The notes under the pieces: model-generated
What the model was told of the DNA's origin: nothing
The model's input: the letters and a program-made list of their open reading frames with translations, nothing else
Database searches by the model: none
Assembly (NCBI GenBank): GCA_038255145.1
Contig: JBBSLP010000014.1
Location: 1 to 64,000, forward strand
Direction of reading: 5' to 3'
Length of the DNA: 64,000 nt
DNA from: WHTX01 sp038255145
GTDB taxonomy: Bacteria > Actinomycetota > Acidimicrobiia > Acidimicrobiales > CAIXPF01
Position numbers and translations under genes: made by a program
Part shown: one piece after another, positions 54,560 through 63,809 of the stretch
How positions within the stretch are numbered: the first letter of the stretch is position 1
Layout of the letters: each line of letters begins with the position of its first letter

Positions 54560-55492
54560 TCAGCGAACGGTGGCCGGTGCGGTCTGGTCGACCAGGGTGA
54601 CGCAATCGAGGGTGTAGGCGGCCAGGCTGCCGTCGGCCCGGGCGATGACGCGGAGCGCCTGCCCGGCGAGGTCGGCCACCCCCAGAGGGGTCCCCAGGGC
54701 GGAGCAGGCATCGGCCGAGGCCTGCCCGCGGGTGTCGGGGGTCAGCGGGGGCGGCGTCGTGGTGGTCGATGGTGGGGTGGTCGTCGATTGGGGAGAGGCC
54801 GGGACCGTCTGCGCCTCGAGGGCGTTCGGTGCCGAGGTGGTGGGCAGCGCGGCGCTGTCGGATGCAGTGCTGAGATCCGGGGACGGCGTGGCCGCCGCAG
54901 TGGCCAGTGAGGCGGCCAGGGCATCGAGGGTGGGGAAGGCGCCGAGCGGGGTGTCGGCGGAGGCGGCCACGGCGCCTGACGGCGCGTCGCTCAGGGCGGC
55001 CATCGTCGTGGAGACGGCGGCCCTCAGTTCGGCTGCGGACGAGCCGGCGTCGGCCTCCGACGCCACCGCGGCCACGTCTCGGCTCCCACCCTGGTCGCCG
55101 TCGGACACGGCCGACAGCCCCACCACGGCCAGGGCCACGGCGGCCAGGCCGGCCACCGCGGCCAGGGCGCGGTTCGATCGCCCGCGCCGGCTACGGGCCA
55201 GCGGGGTCACTGCGGCCACCTCGGCGGCGTCATCGTCGGAGGCCTCGCCGCCGGCGTCGAAGGCCAGCAGGGCGGCGGTCACGGCGTCGTCGAGAGCGCC
55301 GGGGGGAGAGGGGGGGACCTCGGCCAGGGCGGCACCGAGGGCGTCGAACCCGGCCACCCGTCGGGCCAGTTCGGCGTCTTCGGGGGTACCCGCGGGCTGT
55401 CCGGCCTCGACGCGCTGGTCACGGGCGTCCATCCACGCCGAGGCGCGCTCGTCGAGCTCGGTCTCGTGGTCTTCGCTGTGGCGGTCGCTCAT
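54560..55492 (-). CDS. Putative anti-sigma factor of SigM (membrane)
   Basis: 310 residues. The N-terminal ~100 are Asp/Glu/Ala-rich with a predicted helix (ELARRVAGFDALGAALAEV). A single transmembrane helix lies at about 112-131 (AVAGLAAVALAVVGLSAV), followed by an extracytoplasmic Ser/Thr/Ala/Pro-rich stalk and a small C-terminal globular segment with two Cys. No zinc-binding HxxxCxxC is present. It starts overlapping the sigM stop (ATGA), the position of the SigM anti-sigma factor in M. tuberculosis. The role is by position and topology. Confidence 0.65.
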   Translation of the reverse strand: MSDRHSEDHETELDERASAWMDARDQRVEAGQPAGTPEDAELARRVAGFDALGAALAEVPPSPPGALDDAVTAALLAFDAGGEASDDDAAEVAAVTPLARSRRGRSNRALAAVAGLAAVALAVVGLSAVSDGDQGGSRDVAAVASEADAGSSAAELRAAVSTTMAALSDAPSGAVAASADTPLGAFPTLDALAASLATAAATPSPDLSTASDSAALPTTSAPNALEAQTVPASPQSTTTPPSTTTTPPPLTPDTRGQASADACSALGTPLGVADLAGQALRVIARADGSLAAYTLDCVTLVDQTAPATVR

Positions 55493-56160
55493 GGCTGTCG
55501 GCCTGTCGGCCCCGGGGGAGGGCGGGAGTGGTCCTGTGTCGGCAAGGGGATAGGACGCTGCCCGGCATCGTCCTGGTTCCCGGCCAGCAGGCGGGCCAGT
55601 TGTCCCCGCCCCCGGGCGATGCGGGACCGCACCGTGCCCGGGGGCACGTCCAGCACCTCGGCGATCTCGGCGTAGTCCAGGCCCATGACGTCGCGCAGGA
55701 CCACGGGGGCGCGGAACTCAGGTCGCAGCTGGGCCAGGGCGTCGTCGAGCGCCCCCCGCTCGGCCACCAGGTGCCCGGGGTCCTGGTCGGCCGCTGCGGC
55801 ATCGACGGTCCCGTGCTCGCCCCGGGTCAGGGCCAGGTCGTCGTCGGTGCCGGTGACCGGACGTCGTCGACGCCGTCGCAGCTCGTCGAGACAGGCGTTG
55901 GTGGCCACCCGGTACATCCACGTGCTGAACGCTGAACGCCCGTCGAAGCGGTCGATGCGCCGGGCGATGGTGATGAGCGCCTCCTGGGAGGCGTCGAGGG
56001 CGTCGGCCTCGTTGCCGCACATCCGACGGCACAGCCGGTAGACCCGGTCCTGGTGGCGGCGCAGCAGGACGTCCATGGCCCGGCGGTCACCCCCAGCCGC
56101 GGCCGCGGCCAGGCGCTCGTCGGGCTCGTCGGCGCGTCCCCGTGACGCCGACGTGGTCAT
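55489..56160 (-). CDS. sigM: ECF-type RNA polymerase sigma factor (SigM-like)
   Basis: 223 residues from ATG (56158-56160). Region 2 (DRVYRLCRRMCGNEADALDASQEALITIARRIDRF and SAFSTWMYRVATNACLDELRRR) and region 4 (LRPEFRAPVVLRDVMGLDYAEIAEVLDVPPGTVRSRIARGRGQL) are clear; the linker lacks region 3. About 30 Pro/Gln-rich residues follow. It overlaps both the kinase stop and the anti-sigma start by ATGA, so the three genes are tightly coupled. Confidence 0.92.
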   Translation of the reverse strand: MTTSASRGRADEPDERLAAAAAGGDRRAMDVLLRRHQDRVYRLCRRMCGNEADALDASQEALITIARRIDRFDGRSAFSTWMYRVATNACLDELRRRRRRPVTGTDDDLALTRGEHGTVDAAAADQDPGHLVAERGALDDALAQLRPEFRAPVVLRDVMGLDYAEIAEVLDVPPGTVRSRIARGRGQLARLLAGNQDDAGQRPIPLPTQDHSRPPPGPTGRQP

Positions 56161-57710
56161 CCGCGGAGCTCGACCTCGCCGATCGTCACCCGGCTCTGGC
56201 CCCCCGTGGAGTTGATCCACAGCAACACGTAGCCGCCCTCGGCCCCGTCGAGGTCCACGGTCACGTCGCCCGTGTCGGCGGTGAACCCGCCCACGGGCTC
56301 ACCCCAACCGGCCAGGGCGGCGGCGGGGGAGTCGGCCACGTAGATCTGGCCGCTCCACCCCGTCCGCGGCGTCTGGATGCGCACCTGGCGCACATCGCCG
56401 GCAGCCTCGAGCTCGAGCGCCACGCCCACGCCGGGCTTGAAGGTGGGGAAGGGCTCAGGATCGGTGTAGTTGGTCGTCGACCAGGTGGTCTCGACCTTGC
56501 CGTCCACCAGGTTCGGCGCCTGGGCCTCGTTCTCGGTCTTGTCGTCGCCGGCGGGATCGAACGAGGTGGCGCTGGTGACGGCGAGGGAGGCCGTGGCCAC
56601 GGTCGAGGTCGTGGACGAGGTGGACGACGTGCTGGAGCTGTCGCCGCCGAAGGCCCGGTCGAACAGGGCCGAGCCGTTGCGCCCCACCAGGACCCCGATG
56701 AGGGCCAGCACGATGGCCACGGTGACGACGACGGCGGTGGGCACGATCCACGAGCGTTCGCTGTGCACGAACGATTCGTGCTCGGCCGTGGGGGTGGGCA
56801 CCGGTGCGGGCTCGGGGATGTCGCTGCGGCTGTGCGGGGTGCCCTGGCCGGCGGACAGCAGGGCGGCCCGCAGGTCCGCGGCCGACACGAAGCGGTCCTC
56901 GGGGCGGCGGGCGATGGCCCGCATGACGATCTGTTCGATCTGGGGGGAGATGTCGCCCCGCACCTGGCGCAGGGGCTTGGGGTCGCTGTGGAGGCGGGCC
57001 AGGGCCGTGCCCACCTCGGACTCCCCCAGGAAGGGCACGGTGCCGGCCAGGGCCTCGTAGAGCACGATGCCCAGGCCGTAGACGTCGGTGCGCCCGTCGA
57101 CGGCGTGGCCCTCGACCTGTTCGGGGGCCAGGTACTTGGCCGTGCCCAGCACCGTGCCCACCCGGGTCAGGTCGGTGGTGTCGCCTTCGGCGGCCACGGC
57201 CTTGGCGATGCCGAAGTCGGTGACGACGACCCGGCACCGGGCCTCGCCGTCGGTGGCGTCGAGCAGCACGTTGGCCGGTTTGATGTCGCGGTGCACCAGG
57301 CCGGCGGCGTGGGCCTCGCTGAGGGCCGCGGCGACCTGGGCTCCGATGTCGAGCACCTCACCGACGGGGACGCGGCCCTCGTCGAGGCGGGCCCGCAAGG
57401 TCTGGCCGGGCACGAGCTCCATGACGATGGCCTCGAGCCCGGGCTCGGAGCACGTGTCGTAGATGGCGACGATGTTGGTGTGGTTGAGCCGGGCCGCGGC
57501 GATGGCCTCACGCCGGAAGCGCAGGACGAAGCGCTCGTCCTCGGCCAGGTGGCGGCGCAGCAGTTTGACGGCCACCCGCCGGTTGAGGACCGCGTCGGTG
57601 CCGGCCCACACCTGGGCCATGCCGCCGCCAGCGACCAGGTGGTCGAGCCGGTAGCGGCCGGACACGAGACGACCCGTCAGGTCGTCAGCCTTCTCGGCGC
57701 GCGTCGTCAT
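56157..57710 (-). CDS. Ser/Thr protein kinase with membrane helix and discoidin-like outer domain
   Basis: 517 residues from ATG (57708-57710). Kinase domain about 15-270: Gly loop VAGGGMAQVWAG, Lys in RVAVKLLR, HRD in LVHRDIKPANVLLD, DFG in VTDFGIAKA, KYLAPEQ, so all catalytic residues appear present. A single helix follows (about 300-325, IVPTAVVVTVAIVLALIGVLV), then a Ser/Thr linker and a C-terminal F5/8-type (discoidin-like) domain. This domain order resembles the pseudokinase tail of mycobacterial MurJ (Rv3910), but here the MurJ transporter core is absent and the kinase looks active. Confidence 0.88.
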   Translation of the reverse strand: MTTRAEKADDLTGRLVSGRYRLDHLVAGGGMAQVWAGTDAVLNRRVAVKLLRRHLAEDERFVLRFRREAIAAARLNHTNIVAIYDTCSEPGLEAIVMELVPGQTLRARLDEGRVPVGEVLDIGAQVAAALSEAHAAGLVHRDIKPANVLLDATDGEARCRVVVTDFGIAKAVAAEGDTTDLTRVGTVLGTAKYLAPEQVEGHAVDGRTDVYGLGIVLYEALAGTVPFLGESEVGTALARLHSDPKPLRQVRGDISPQIEQIVMRAIARRPEDRFVSAADLRAALLSAGQGTPHSRSDIPEPAPVPTPTAEHESFVHSERSWIVPTAVVVTVAIVLALIGVLVGRNGSALFDRAFGGDSSSTSSTSSTTSTVATASLAVTSATSFDPAGDDKTENEAQAPNLVDGKVETTWSTTNYTDPEPFPTFKPGVGVALELEAAGDVRQVRIQTPRTGWSGQIYVADSPAAALAGWGEPVGGFTADTGDVTVDLDGAEGGYVLLWINSTGGQSRVTIGEVELRG

Positions 57711-57738
57711 CGCCAATCCATCAGTAGTCGACCGGGCC

Positions 57739-59787
57739 CTACGGTACCGGCTGTTCGACCCGCGCGGGCGGCGCGACCGGCGCGGGTCCGGCCACCGACG
57801 GTGCCGGCGGTGGGTTGCGCCGGCGGTGGACGCTGCGACCCCACCACACACCGAGGACGATCAGGGCGCCGACCGAGAGCACGATGCCCACCCCGGAAAC
57901 GGCCGTGGAGCGCAGGGTGACCTCCTGCGCGGCCAGCACCAGGCCTCCGTCGGGGCTGGTGATGCGCACGTCGACGGCGAAGTCCCCCGACCGGCTGACC
58001 CGGAAGGGGATCTCCAGGTCCTCGGTGGCCCCGGGCTCGAGCCGCACGGCCACGGGGTCACCGAGCATGGTCAGTTCCGAGCTCTCGGCCATGACGGCGA
58101 CGTCGAGGGTCCGGGTGGAGCCGTTGCGGATGGTGACGGGTAGCCGGGCCCGGTGCGAGGTCACCGTCAGGGCGCCGCCATCGGCCATGGTCACCCCGCT
58201 GAACTGGCCGTCGAGCACGGCATCGACCTGGGTGAGGTAGTCCCGGCGCTCGTCGTGATCGAGCCCGTTGTCACCGGCCACCAGCAGGCTGCGCCGCAGT
58301 TCGGCCACGGCAGGGTCGTCGGGTCCGACGGTGGCGCCGAAGCTCACGATGCGGCCCTCGAGCTGGTCGAGGTCAGCGAAGAGCTCGCGGACGTCGCCAC
58401 CGGGCTGGTCGGGGGCGGGTACCTCGACGGGGTTGGTCCCCGATGCCGGCAGGTCCGACGCCGGGGTGGGCGTGAGCAGAGCCGAGGTGCCCAGCCCGTC
58501 CAGGAACGAGGCCAGGGTGGCCAGGTCGCCTCCGGTGGGGTAGGGGGCGAGGACGACCGCAGGCTCGTGGATGCCGGCCAGGGTGTCTGCGGCCAGGGCG
58601 GCCAGCAGGTGGTTGGCCTGGAGCACGGGGTTGCCGTCGGTGGCGGCCAGAGGAGCATCGAGGGTGGCGGCGGCGTAGCCGCGGTGGGGGGTGGCGATGC
58701 CGGCGATGGTCAGGGGCACGAGGCCTCCGGCCAGGCCCCCGCCGGGCACGTCGGGGGTGAGGATGAAGCGGTCCACCCCCCGGGCGGCCAACCACTGGAG
58801 CTGGGCGGGGGAGTCCCCGGCCTCGACGACCCAGGTGGAACCACTGGGTGCCCGACCCAGGAACGCGGTGAGCGTGGACTCGCCGGCGGCGAACTGCTGC
58901 ACCATCAGGGGGTCGAGCTCGGACGCAGCCCAACGCCCCTCGTCGATGTGGGCGTAGGGGCCGTTGAGCACGTCGTTGCGCTTGGCCACGCTGGCCAGGG
59001 CCGTGCGCACCGCGGGTCCGCCGGTGCTCGACGCCAACGCGGTGAGCACGCCGGGCTCGAGGTCGAGGGACACGGGGACCTGGGGAACGGCGGCCAGCGT
59101 GGCCACCAGGTCGGCCACCGCGGCCACGTCGGCCGGCGATGTGACCACCCCGCCTTCGGCGGACCAGTGCAGCTGGGCCTCGACGGGGACGACGATGGCC
59201 ACCGGCCGGGGCACGACCTCGTCGGGGAGGCGCACCAGGTAGGTGACGGCCCGCCACGACGGCGTGGTCCCCCCGTCCTCGGTGAAGAGCTCGAGCAGCA
59301 CCGGGTACACGCCGGCGTCGAGGGCGACACGTTCGCGGTCATCGACGCCCAGGGGCACGTGCAGGGTCACCGCGCCGGCACCGGCGTCCACGCTGGTCTC
59401 GAAGGTCGCCCACCGGTAGCGGGGGGCGGGGTCCTCGAGCTCGCGCACCTCGGCGCCGTTGTCGGCCCGACGGAACACCCGGCCCTCGAGCCGGGCCGCG
59501 GGGTGGCCGGCAGGTAGGTGGACGCGCACGGTGTAGTCGCCCTCGGACGTCACCCAGGGGGAGACCTCCTCGACCCGGGGGCCATCGGTGGCCCGGCCTT
59601 CGGTGGCCGGCGCGCCACCACCATCGACCCGGGCCTGGGCATCGGCCACCGGAGGGTGCCCCATCGCGGCCAGGACCAGGGTCAGGGCCACGACCACGAT
59701 GGCACCGACCCGCCGGCCCCGTCGGCTCGATCGGCTCCGTCGCCCGTGCCCGCTCGATCGGCCGTCACGCCTCGGTCGGCCGGTCAC
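57739..59787 (-). CDS. DUF6049-family envelope protein
   Basis: 682 residues, starting at GTG (59785-59787). A basic N-terminus and signal-anchor helix (about 28-45, GAIVVVALTLVLAAMG) lead a long extracytoplasmic part with beta-rich and glycosidase-like stretches, and a single helix at about 630-650 before a basic, Pro-rich tail. This is the Rv3909 type (DUF6049), always near MurJ/SigM in actinobacteria. No catalytic motif is recognised. It overlaps the GNAT stop by GTGA. Confidence 0.85.
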   Translation of the reverse strand: MTGRPRRDGRSSGHGRRSRSSRRGRRVGAIVVVALTLVLAAMGHPPVADAQARVDGGGAPATEGRATDGPRVEEVSPWVTSEGDYTVRVHLPAGHPAARLEGRVFRRADNGAEVRELEDPAPRYRWATFETSVDAGAGAVTLHVPLGVDDRERVALDAGVYPVLLELFTEDGGTTPSWRAVTYLVRLPDEVVPRPVAIVVPVEAQLHWSAEGGVVTSPADVAAVADLVATLAAVPQVPVSLDLEPGVLTALASSTGGPAVRTALASVAKRNDVLNGPYAHIDEGRWAASELDPLMVQQFAAGESTLTAFLGRAPSGSTWVVEAGDSPAQLQWLAARGVDRFILTPDVPGGGLAGGLVPLTIAGIATPHRGYAAATLDAPLAATDGNPVLQANHLLAALAADTLAGIHEPAVVLAPYPTGGDLATLASFLDGLGTSALLTPTPASDLPASGTNPVEVPAPDQPGGDVRELFADLDQLEGRIVSFGATVGPDDPAVAELRRSLLVAGDNGLDHDERRDYLTQVDAVLDGQFSGVTMADGGALTVTSHRARLPVTIRNGSTRTLDVAVMAESSELTMLGDPVAVRLEPGATEDLEIPFRVSRSGDFAVDVRITSPDGGLVLAAQEVTLRSTAVSGVGIVLSVGALIVLGVWWGRSVHRRRNPPPAPSVAGPAPVAPPARVEQPVP

Positions 59788-60626
59788 CGGCGGGCGCCGG
59801 GATCGCCGTCGACTCGCTGGTCAGCGGGTGCCGTCAGGTGGATGTCGAGCACGAGCAGACCGTGGCGCTCGAGCACGAAGCCCAAGCGCTGGTAGAGGGC
59901 CAGGCCCCGGCTGTTGCGCTCCTGCGTGTTGACGACGGCGGCATCGGCGCCGCGGCGCTTGAGCCAGCGCAGGCCGTCGCGCACCAGCAGCTCGCCCAAC
60001 CCCTGGCCCCACTGGTCGGGACGGACGGCGAGGCGTTGCAGGTAGCCCCGGTCGCCGGCCCAGCCGAACACGGCGTACCCGCTGACACCGACGTGCTCGG
60101 TGACCCGGAAGCGGGCGATGGGCGTGGCCGTGAGGGACTCGTCGAGCCCGGCCTCGTCGAGGCGCCAGAAGGGGTCGAAGGCGGCGGCGTCGACGTCGAG
60201 CACGGCCCGGCGGTCCTGGGCCCGGGCCCGGCGAGTCGAACCCCGGGGCACGCGGCCCACCTGGTCGAGCTGGTGGGTGAGCAGGTGCAGGCGCTCGCGG
60301 ACCCTGAAGCCCGCCTCGCTGAACACGTCGACGTCGAGCTCGGGGACGGCGCCGGTGTTGACGTGGGCGTAGCCCAGCCCAGCCAGGTGGTCGAGGGCAC
60401 CCCGCAGGGCGTCGACCGTCAACGGTCGACCATCGCCCACCAGCGCGAGCTGGCCGGTGTGCGTCGACCCGTGCCACGGGCCCACGCGCATGCGACTGCC
60501 GTGCACGGTGATGAGCTCCGCCCGCGTCGGCGTCGGGTCCCGGCGCGCCAACCGGCCGCCGGCGCCATCGGTCCGACCCAGGGGCTGGGTCGCGGCCGCA
60601 GCGGGCGCGGTGCGGCGACGGATCAC
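59784..60626 (-). CDS. GNAT-family acetyltransferase (MshD-like)
   Basis: 280 residues, starting at GTG (60624-60626) overlapping the methyltransferase stop as GTGA. A degenerate first GNAT-like half (about 40-120) precedes a proper one, with LQRLAVRPDQWGQGLGELLVRDGLRWL supplying the pyrophosphate-binding QGLG loop, and NTQERNSRGLALYQRLGF. Tandem GNAT domains and the NTQ-NxRALxLYxxLGF block recall mycothiol synthase MshD, but I am not certain of the substrate. Confidence 0.75.
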   Translation of the reverse strand: MIRRRTAPAAAATQPLGRTDGAGGRLARRDPTPTRAELITVHGSRMRVGPWHGSTHTGQLALVGDGRPLTVDALRGALDHLAGLGYAHVNTGAVPELDVDVFSEAGFRVRERLHLLTHQLDQVGRVPRGSTRRARAQDRRAVLDVDAAAFDPFWRLDEAGLDESLTATPIARFRVTEHVGVSGYAVFGWAGDRGYLQRLAVRPDQWGQGLGELLVRDGLRWLKRRGADAAVVNTQERNSRGLALYQRLGFVLERHGLLVLDIHLTAPADQRVDGDPGARR

Positions 60627-61363
60627 ACGCCCAGCTTGCGGGCCCGGACCACGAGGACGGCAGGCAGGTAGGCCATGGCCGGCACCCAGTACGGGCCGGG
60701 CTGGTCCCCCGGGCGGGCCAGGGGCTCGAGCAGGGCGTCGACGCGGAAGCCGGTGCGGGTGAGGGCGGTGAACGTGCCCTCGATGGTGTGGGTGTGGTCG
60801 CTGCCGCCCTCGGGGCTCTCGACCGTGGCCGCACCCCAGCGTCGGGGTTGGGGCTCGGTGTACGCCCGGCGCAGGTGCACGGTGTCGTCGGGGCCCGACT
60901 CGAGCAGGGACACGGTGGGGTGGGGGAGAGAGAGGACGAGGGCGGCCTCGGAGCGCAGCACGCGGTGGACCTGGCGGAAGACGCGGGCCAGATCGCCCAC
61001 CGTGGCCAGGGACAGCACGCTCACGGCCAGGTCGACCGTGTCGGCCCGCACGAAGGCCAGCTCGGCCAGATCGCGCTGGTGGACCTCGACGGACAGGCCC
61101 CGACCCTGGCAGTGGCTCCTCGTCAGGGCCACGGCCTCGGCGGTGGGCTCCACGACGATGACCTTGGCCCCGGCGCCGGCCAGCGAGGCCGCGGCCTGGC
61201 CCCCTCCGGCTCCGAGCAGCAGGACGCGCTTGGAGGCCACGTTGCCCAGCAGCCGTAGCGTCCGCTCGTCGGGGACGAGGGGGCCGTAGCGAAGGACGCC
61301 CCCCCAATCGTCACCTTCGAGGCCGAAGCTGGCCAACGCCCGTGGACGCGCAAGGTCCGACAT
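60623..61363 (-). CDS. SAM-dependent methyltransferase
   Basis: 246 residues from ATG (61361-61363). Motif I VLLLGAGGGQAAASLAG (near 46-62), VIVVEPTAEAV, then FVRADTVDLAVSVLSLATVGDLARVFRQVHRVLRSEAALVLSLPHP, the class-I fold. Substrate unknown. It leads the GNAT-DUF6049-kinase-sigM-anti-sigma chain of overlapping genes, so these six probably form one transcript. Confidence 0.8.
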   Translation of the reverse strand: MSDLARPRALASFGLEGDDWGGVLRYGPLVPDERTLRLLGNVASKRVLLLGAGGGQAAASLAGAGAKVIVVEPTAEAVALTRSHCQGRGLSVEVHQRDLAELAFVRADTVDLAVSVLSLATVGDLARVFRQVHRVLRSEAALVLSLPHPTVSLLESGPDDTVHLRRAYTEPQPRRWGAATVESPEGGSDHTHTIEGTFTALTRTGFRVDALLEPLARPGDQPGPYWVPAMAYLPAVLVVRARKLGV

Positions 61364-61454
61364 CGGGCCGAACGCTACCCGTTCGCCAGGGTCGGGGTGG
61401 GCCACGGCACCGGGGGTGACCCGGCCCCGGGGGTCGGTGCCCCCGGGGTGGAGG

Positions 61455-62576
61455 TCACGGGGTGGGTGTACCGCTGTTCGGCGTCCCCGTGTTCGGGACG
61501 GCGTCGCCGGCGATGAAGCCCTCGACGTACTGGCGGGCCTCGTCGTCGGTGTACTGCACGGGTGGGCTCTTCATGAAGTACGCCGACGGGGCCAGCAGCG
61601 GGCCGCCGATGCCCCGGTCGAGGGCGACCTTGGCGCAGCGCACGGCGTCGATGATGACCCCGGCCGAGTTGGGCGAGTCCCACACCTCGAGCTTCAGCTC
61701 GGCGCTCATGGGCACGTCACCGAAGTTGCGACCCTCGAGGCGGATGTAGGCCCACTTGCGGTCCTCCAGCCAGGGCACGTGGTCCGAGGGGCCGATGTGC
61801 ACGGTGCCCGGGGCCATGACGTCGTCGATCTGGGAGGTCACCGACTGGGTCTTGGAGATCTTCTTGGACTGCAGGCGCTCGCGCTCCAGCATGTTCATGA
61901 AGTCCATGTTCCCGCCGAAGTTCAGCTGGTAGGTGCGGTCGAGCACGGCGCCGCGGTCCTCGAAGAGGCGGGCCAGGACGCGGTGCACGATGGTCGCGCC
62001 GACCTGGCTCTTGATGTCGTCACCCACGATGGGGACGCCGGCGGCCCGGAACTTCTCGGCCCACTCGGGGTTGGAGGCGATGAAGACGGGGATGGCGTTG
62101 ACGAAGGCCACGCCGGCGTCGATGCAGGCCTGGGCGTAGTGCTTCTGGGCCTGCTCGGACCCCACGGGGAGGTAGGACACGAGCACGTCGACACGGGCGT
62201 CACGCAGGGCCTGGGCCACGTCCACCGCGGGGGCGGGCGACTCTTCGGCGATCTGGCGGTAGTAGGTGCCGAAGCCGTCGAGCGTCGGGCCCCGCAGCAC
62301 CTCGATGCCCAGGTCGGACACGTCGGCGAACTTGATGGTGTTGTTGGGCTGGGCCAGGATCGCCTTGGCCACGTCCATGCCCACCTTGTTGGCGTCCACG
62401 TCGAAGGCGGCCACGACCTCGACGTCGCCGACGTGGTAGCCGCCGAGCTCGACGTGCATCAGGCCGGGGACCTCGTCGGCCGGGTCGGCGTCCTTGTAGT
62501 ACACGATGCCCTGCACCAGGGAGCTGGCGCAGTTGCCGACTCCCGCGATGGCCAGGCGGACCTTCTGCTTGCTCAT
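61455..62576 (-). CDS. ino1: Inositol-3-phosphate synthase
   Basis: 373 residues from ATG (62574-62576). Rossmann motif AGVGNCASSLVQG (about 11-23) with YLPVGSEQAQKHYA, and the signature block GDDIKSQVGATIVHRVLARL, FGGNMDFMNM and SPNSAGVIIDAVRCAK are those of actinobacterial Ino1. It converts glucose-6-phosphate to inositol-3-phosphate for phosphatidylinositol and mycothiol. The start overlaps the padR stop as ATGA. Confidence 0.95.
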   Translation of the reverse strand: MSKQKVRLAIAGVGNCASSLVQGIVYYKDADPADEVPGLMHVELGGYHVGDVEVVAAFDVDANKVGMDVAKAILAQPNNTIKFADVSDLGIEVLRGPTLDGFGTYYRQIAEESPAPAVDVAQALRDARVDVLVSYLPVGSEQAQKHYAQACIDAGVAFVNAIPVFIASNPEWAEKFRAAGVPIVGDDIKSQVGATIVHRVLARLFEDRGAVLDRTYQLNFGGNMDFMNMLERERLQSKKISKTQSVTSQIDDVMAPGTVHIGPSDHVPWLEDRKWAYIRLEGRNFGDVPMSAELKLEVWDSPNSAGVIIDAVRCAKVALDRGIGGPLLAPSAYFMKSPPVQYTDDEARQYVEGFIAGDAVPNTGTPNSGTPTP

Positions 62577-63211
62577 TCGTTCACTCCGGAGGTGGCGGGT
62601 TCGGCGGGAGCCTGCCCGGTGGTTGATTGTGTGTGATCGGGGTGCTCGTCGACCTGTTCGAGCTCGTCGAGCCAGCGCAGGTCTTCGGCGATGACGGCGG
62701 CCTCGTGGGCCCGGCGGGCCGTGGACCAGCGGTCCACCCACGGTCCGAGGCGATCGGCCTCGGCCTGCAGGTGGGTCAGGGTGGAGCGCCGGGCCACGAT
62801 CACGGCGCGCCGTTGAGCAGGTGAGAGGTAGCGGAAGAGGGACAGGCGAAGGCCGAAGCCGGCGGCCGTGGCCACACCGCCGGGGTCGAGGAGCAGCTCC
62901 ACCAGGCGTTGCTCGCCCTTGTCGGTGATGCCGTAGACCTTCTTGGCTCGCCGGCCACCGGGGTTGGTCAGCCGGCCGCGGGCCGCGGCCAGCTCGCCGG
63001 CCAGGGAGCCGGTCATGGGCACGAGGCGGATGCGGCCGGCCTCGACGGCCTTGACCTGACCGGCGCGCTCCAGGCGCCCGAGGGCGGGGTAGACGGAGCC
63101 GAAGGACACCGGTGCGCCCAGCTCCAGCAGGTCGGCCAGGCGTTTGGAGAGCTCGTAGCCGTGCAGCTCGCACTCGGCCAGCAGGCCGAGGATGGCGAGG
63201 TCGATCGTCAT
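62573..63211 (-). CDS. PadR-family transcriptional regulator
   Basis: 212 residues from ATG (63209-63211); the MGAT start at 63223 is an alternative. The winged helix LGLLAECELHGYELSKRLADLLELG, then VSFGSVYPALGRLERAGQV, is PadR. The C-terminus is helical (HLQAEADRLGPWVDRWSTARR). It sits immediately before ino1, like Rv0047c before Rv0046c, so it probably controls ino1 and itself. An inverted repeat lies just upstream. Confidence 0.93.
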   Translation of the reverse strand: MTIDLAILGLLAECELHGYELSKRLADLLELGAPVSFGSVYPALGRLERAGQVKAVEAGRIRLVPMTGSLAGELAAARGRLTNPGGRRAKKVYGITDKGEQRLVELLLDPGGVATAAGFGLRLSLFRYLSPAQRRAVIVARRSTLTHLQAEADRLGPWVDRWSTARRAHEAAVIAEDLRWLDELEQVDEHPDHTQSTTGQAPAEPATSGVNE

Positions 63212-63231
63212 GGTTGCGCCCACGTTCGGGT

Positions 63232-63254
63232 CGATACATCGTTTCGTTGTATCG
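63232..63254. promoter_or_regulatory. Inverted-repeat operator upstream of padR
   Basis: CGATACA (63232-63238) and TGTATCG (63248-63254), perfect arms around nine bases, 21 bp from the padR start; the following GATATAACG adds a partial half-site. Position fits PadR autoregulation of padR-ino1. Confidence 0.6.
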
Positions 63255-63346
63255 GCACGATATAACGGCAGCCACCATTAGGCAAGGATCTTCGCCGCGG
63301 CGTTCGACGAGCCGGTGACGGCGGGGCGGTGGCTAGCCTGACGGCC

Positions 63347-63763
63347 GTGGAGTTCCGCCCCGTGGCCGCCGAAGGCGGCGTGGCTCTGGCCGCCGGCGTG
63401 GTCGACTACCGGTTGGCCCGGCGGGCGGTGCTGCGCGAGTTCCGCCGGGGCCGGCTCTCCATCATCGACATCTGCGACGCCCACCCCGAACTGACCCGCA
63501 ACGCGGTGAGCTGCCCGCACCCGACCGAGGAGATGTGCCCGGTCTGCGAGCAGGCCCAGCTGGTGAACGTCATCTACGTCTTCGGGCCCCGGCTACCCAG
63601 CTCGGGACGCTGTGTGGCCACCACCAAGGAGTTGGCCGCGTTGAACAAGCGCGCCACCCGGGAGGGCCGCTACACGTGCTACGTGGTGGAGGTGTGCACC
63701 GAGTGCCGCTGGAACCACCTCACCCGCGTCCTGCCCCTGGGTCGACAACGCCCCGGCGCGTAG
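63347..63763 (+). CDS. DUF5318 protein with paired cysteines
   Basis: 138 residues from GTG (63347). Cys positions in SCPHPTEEMCPVCEQAQ and CTECRWNHL look like zinc ligands. N-terminal VVDYRLARRAVLREFRRGRLSIIDICDAHPEL is typical of DUF5318. A GTG at 63329 would add six residues. The gene lies in the same place as Rv0049, between ino1/padR and ponA. Function unknown. Confidence 0.85.
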   Translation: MEFRPVAAEGGVALAAGVVDYRLARRAVLREFRRGRLSIIDICDAHPELTRNAVSCPHPTEEMCPVCEQAQLVNVIYVFGPRLPSSGRCVATTKELAALNKRATREGRYTCYVVEVCTECRWNHLTRVLPLGRQRPGA

Positions 63764-63809
63764 TCCCGTCCGCTCCCGCCGGACCTCGGTCCGGCGAACA
63801 GGGGTGCGG

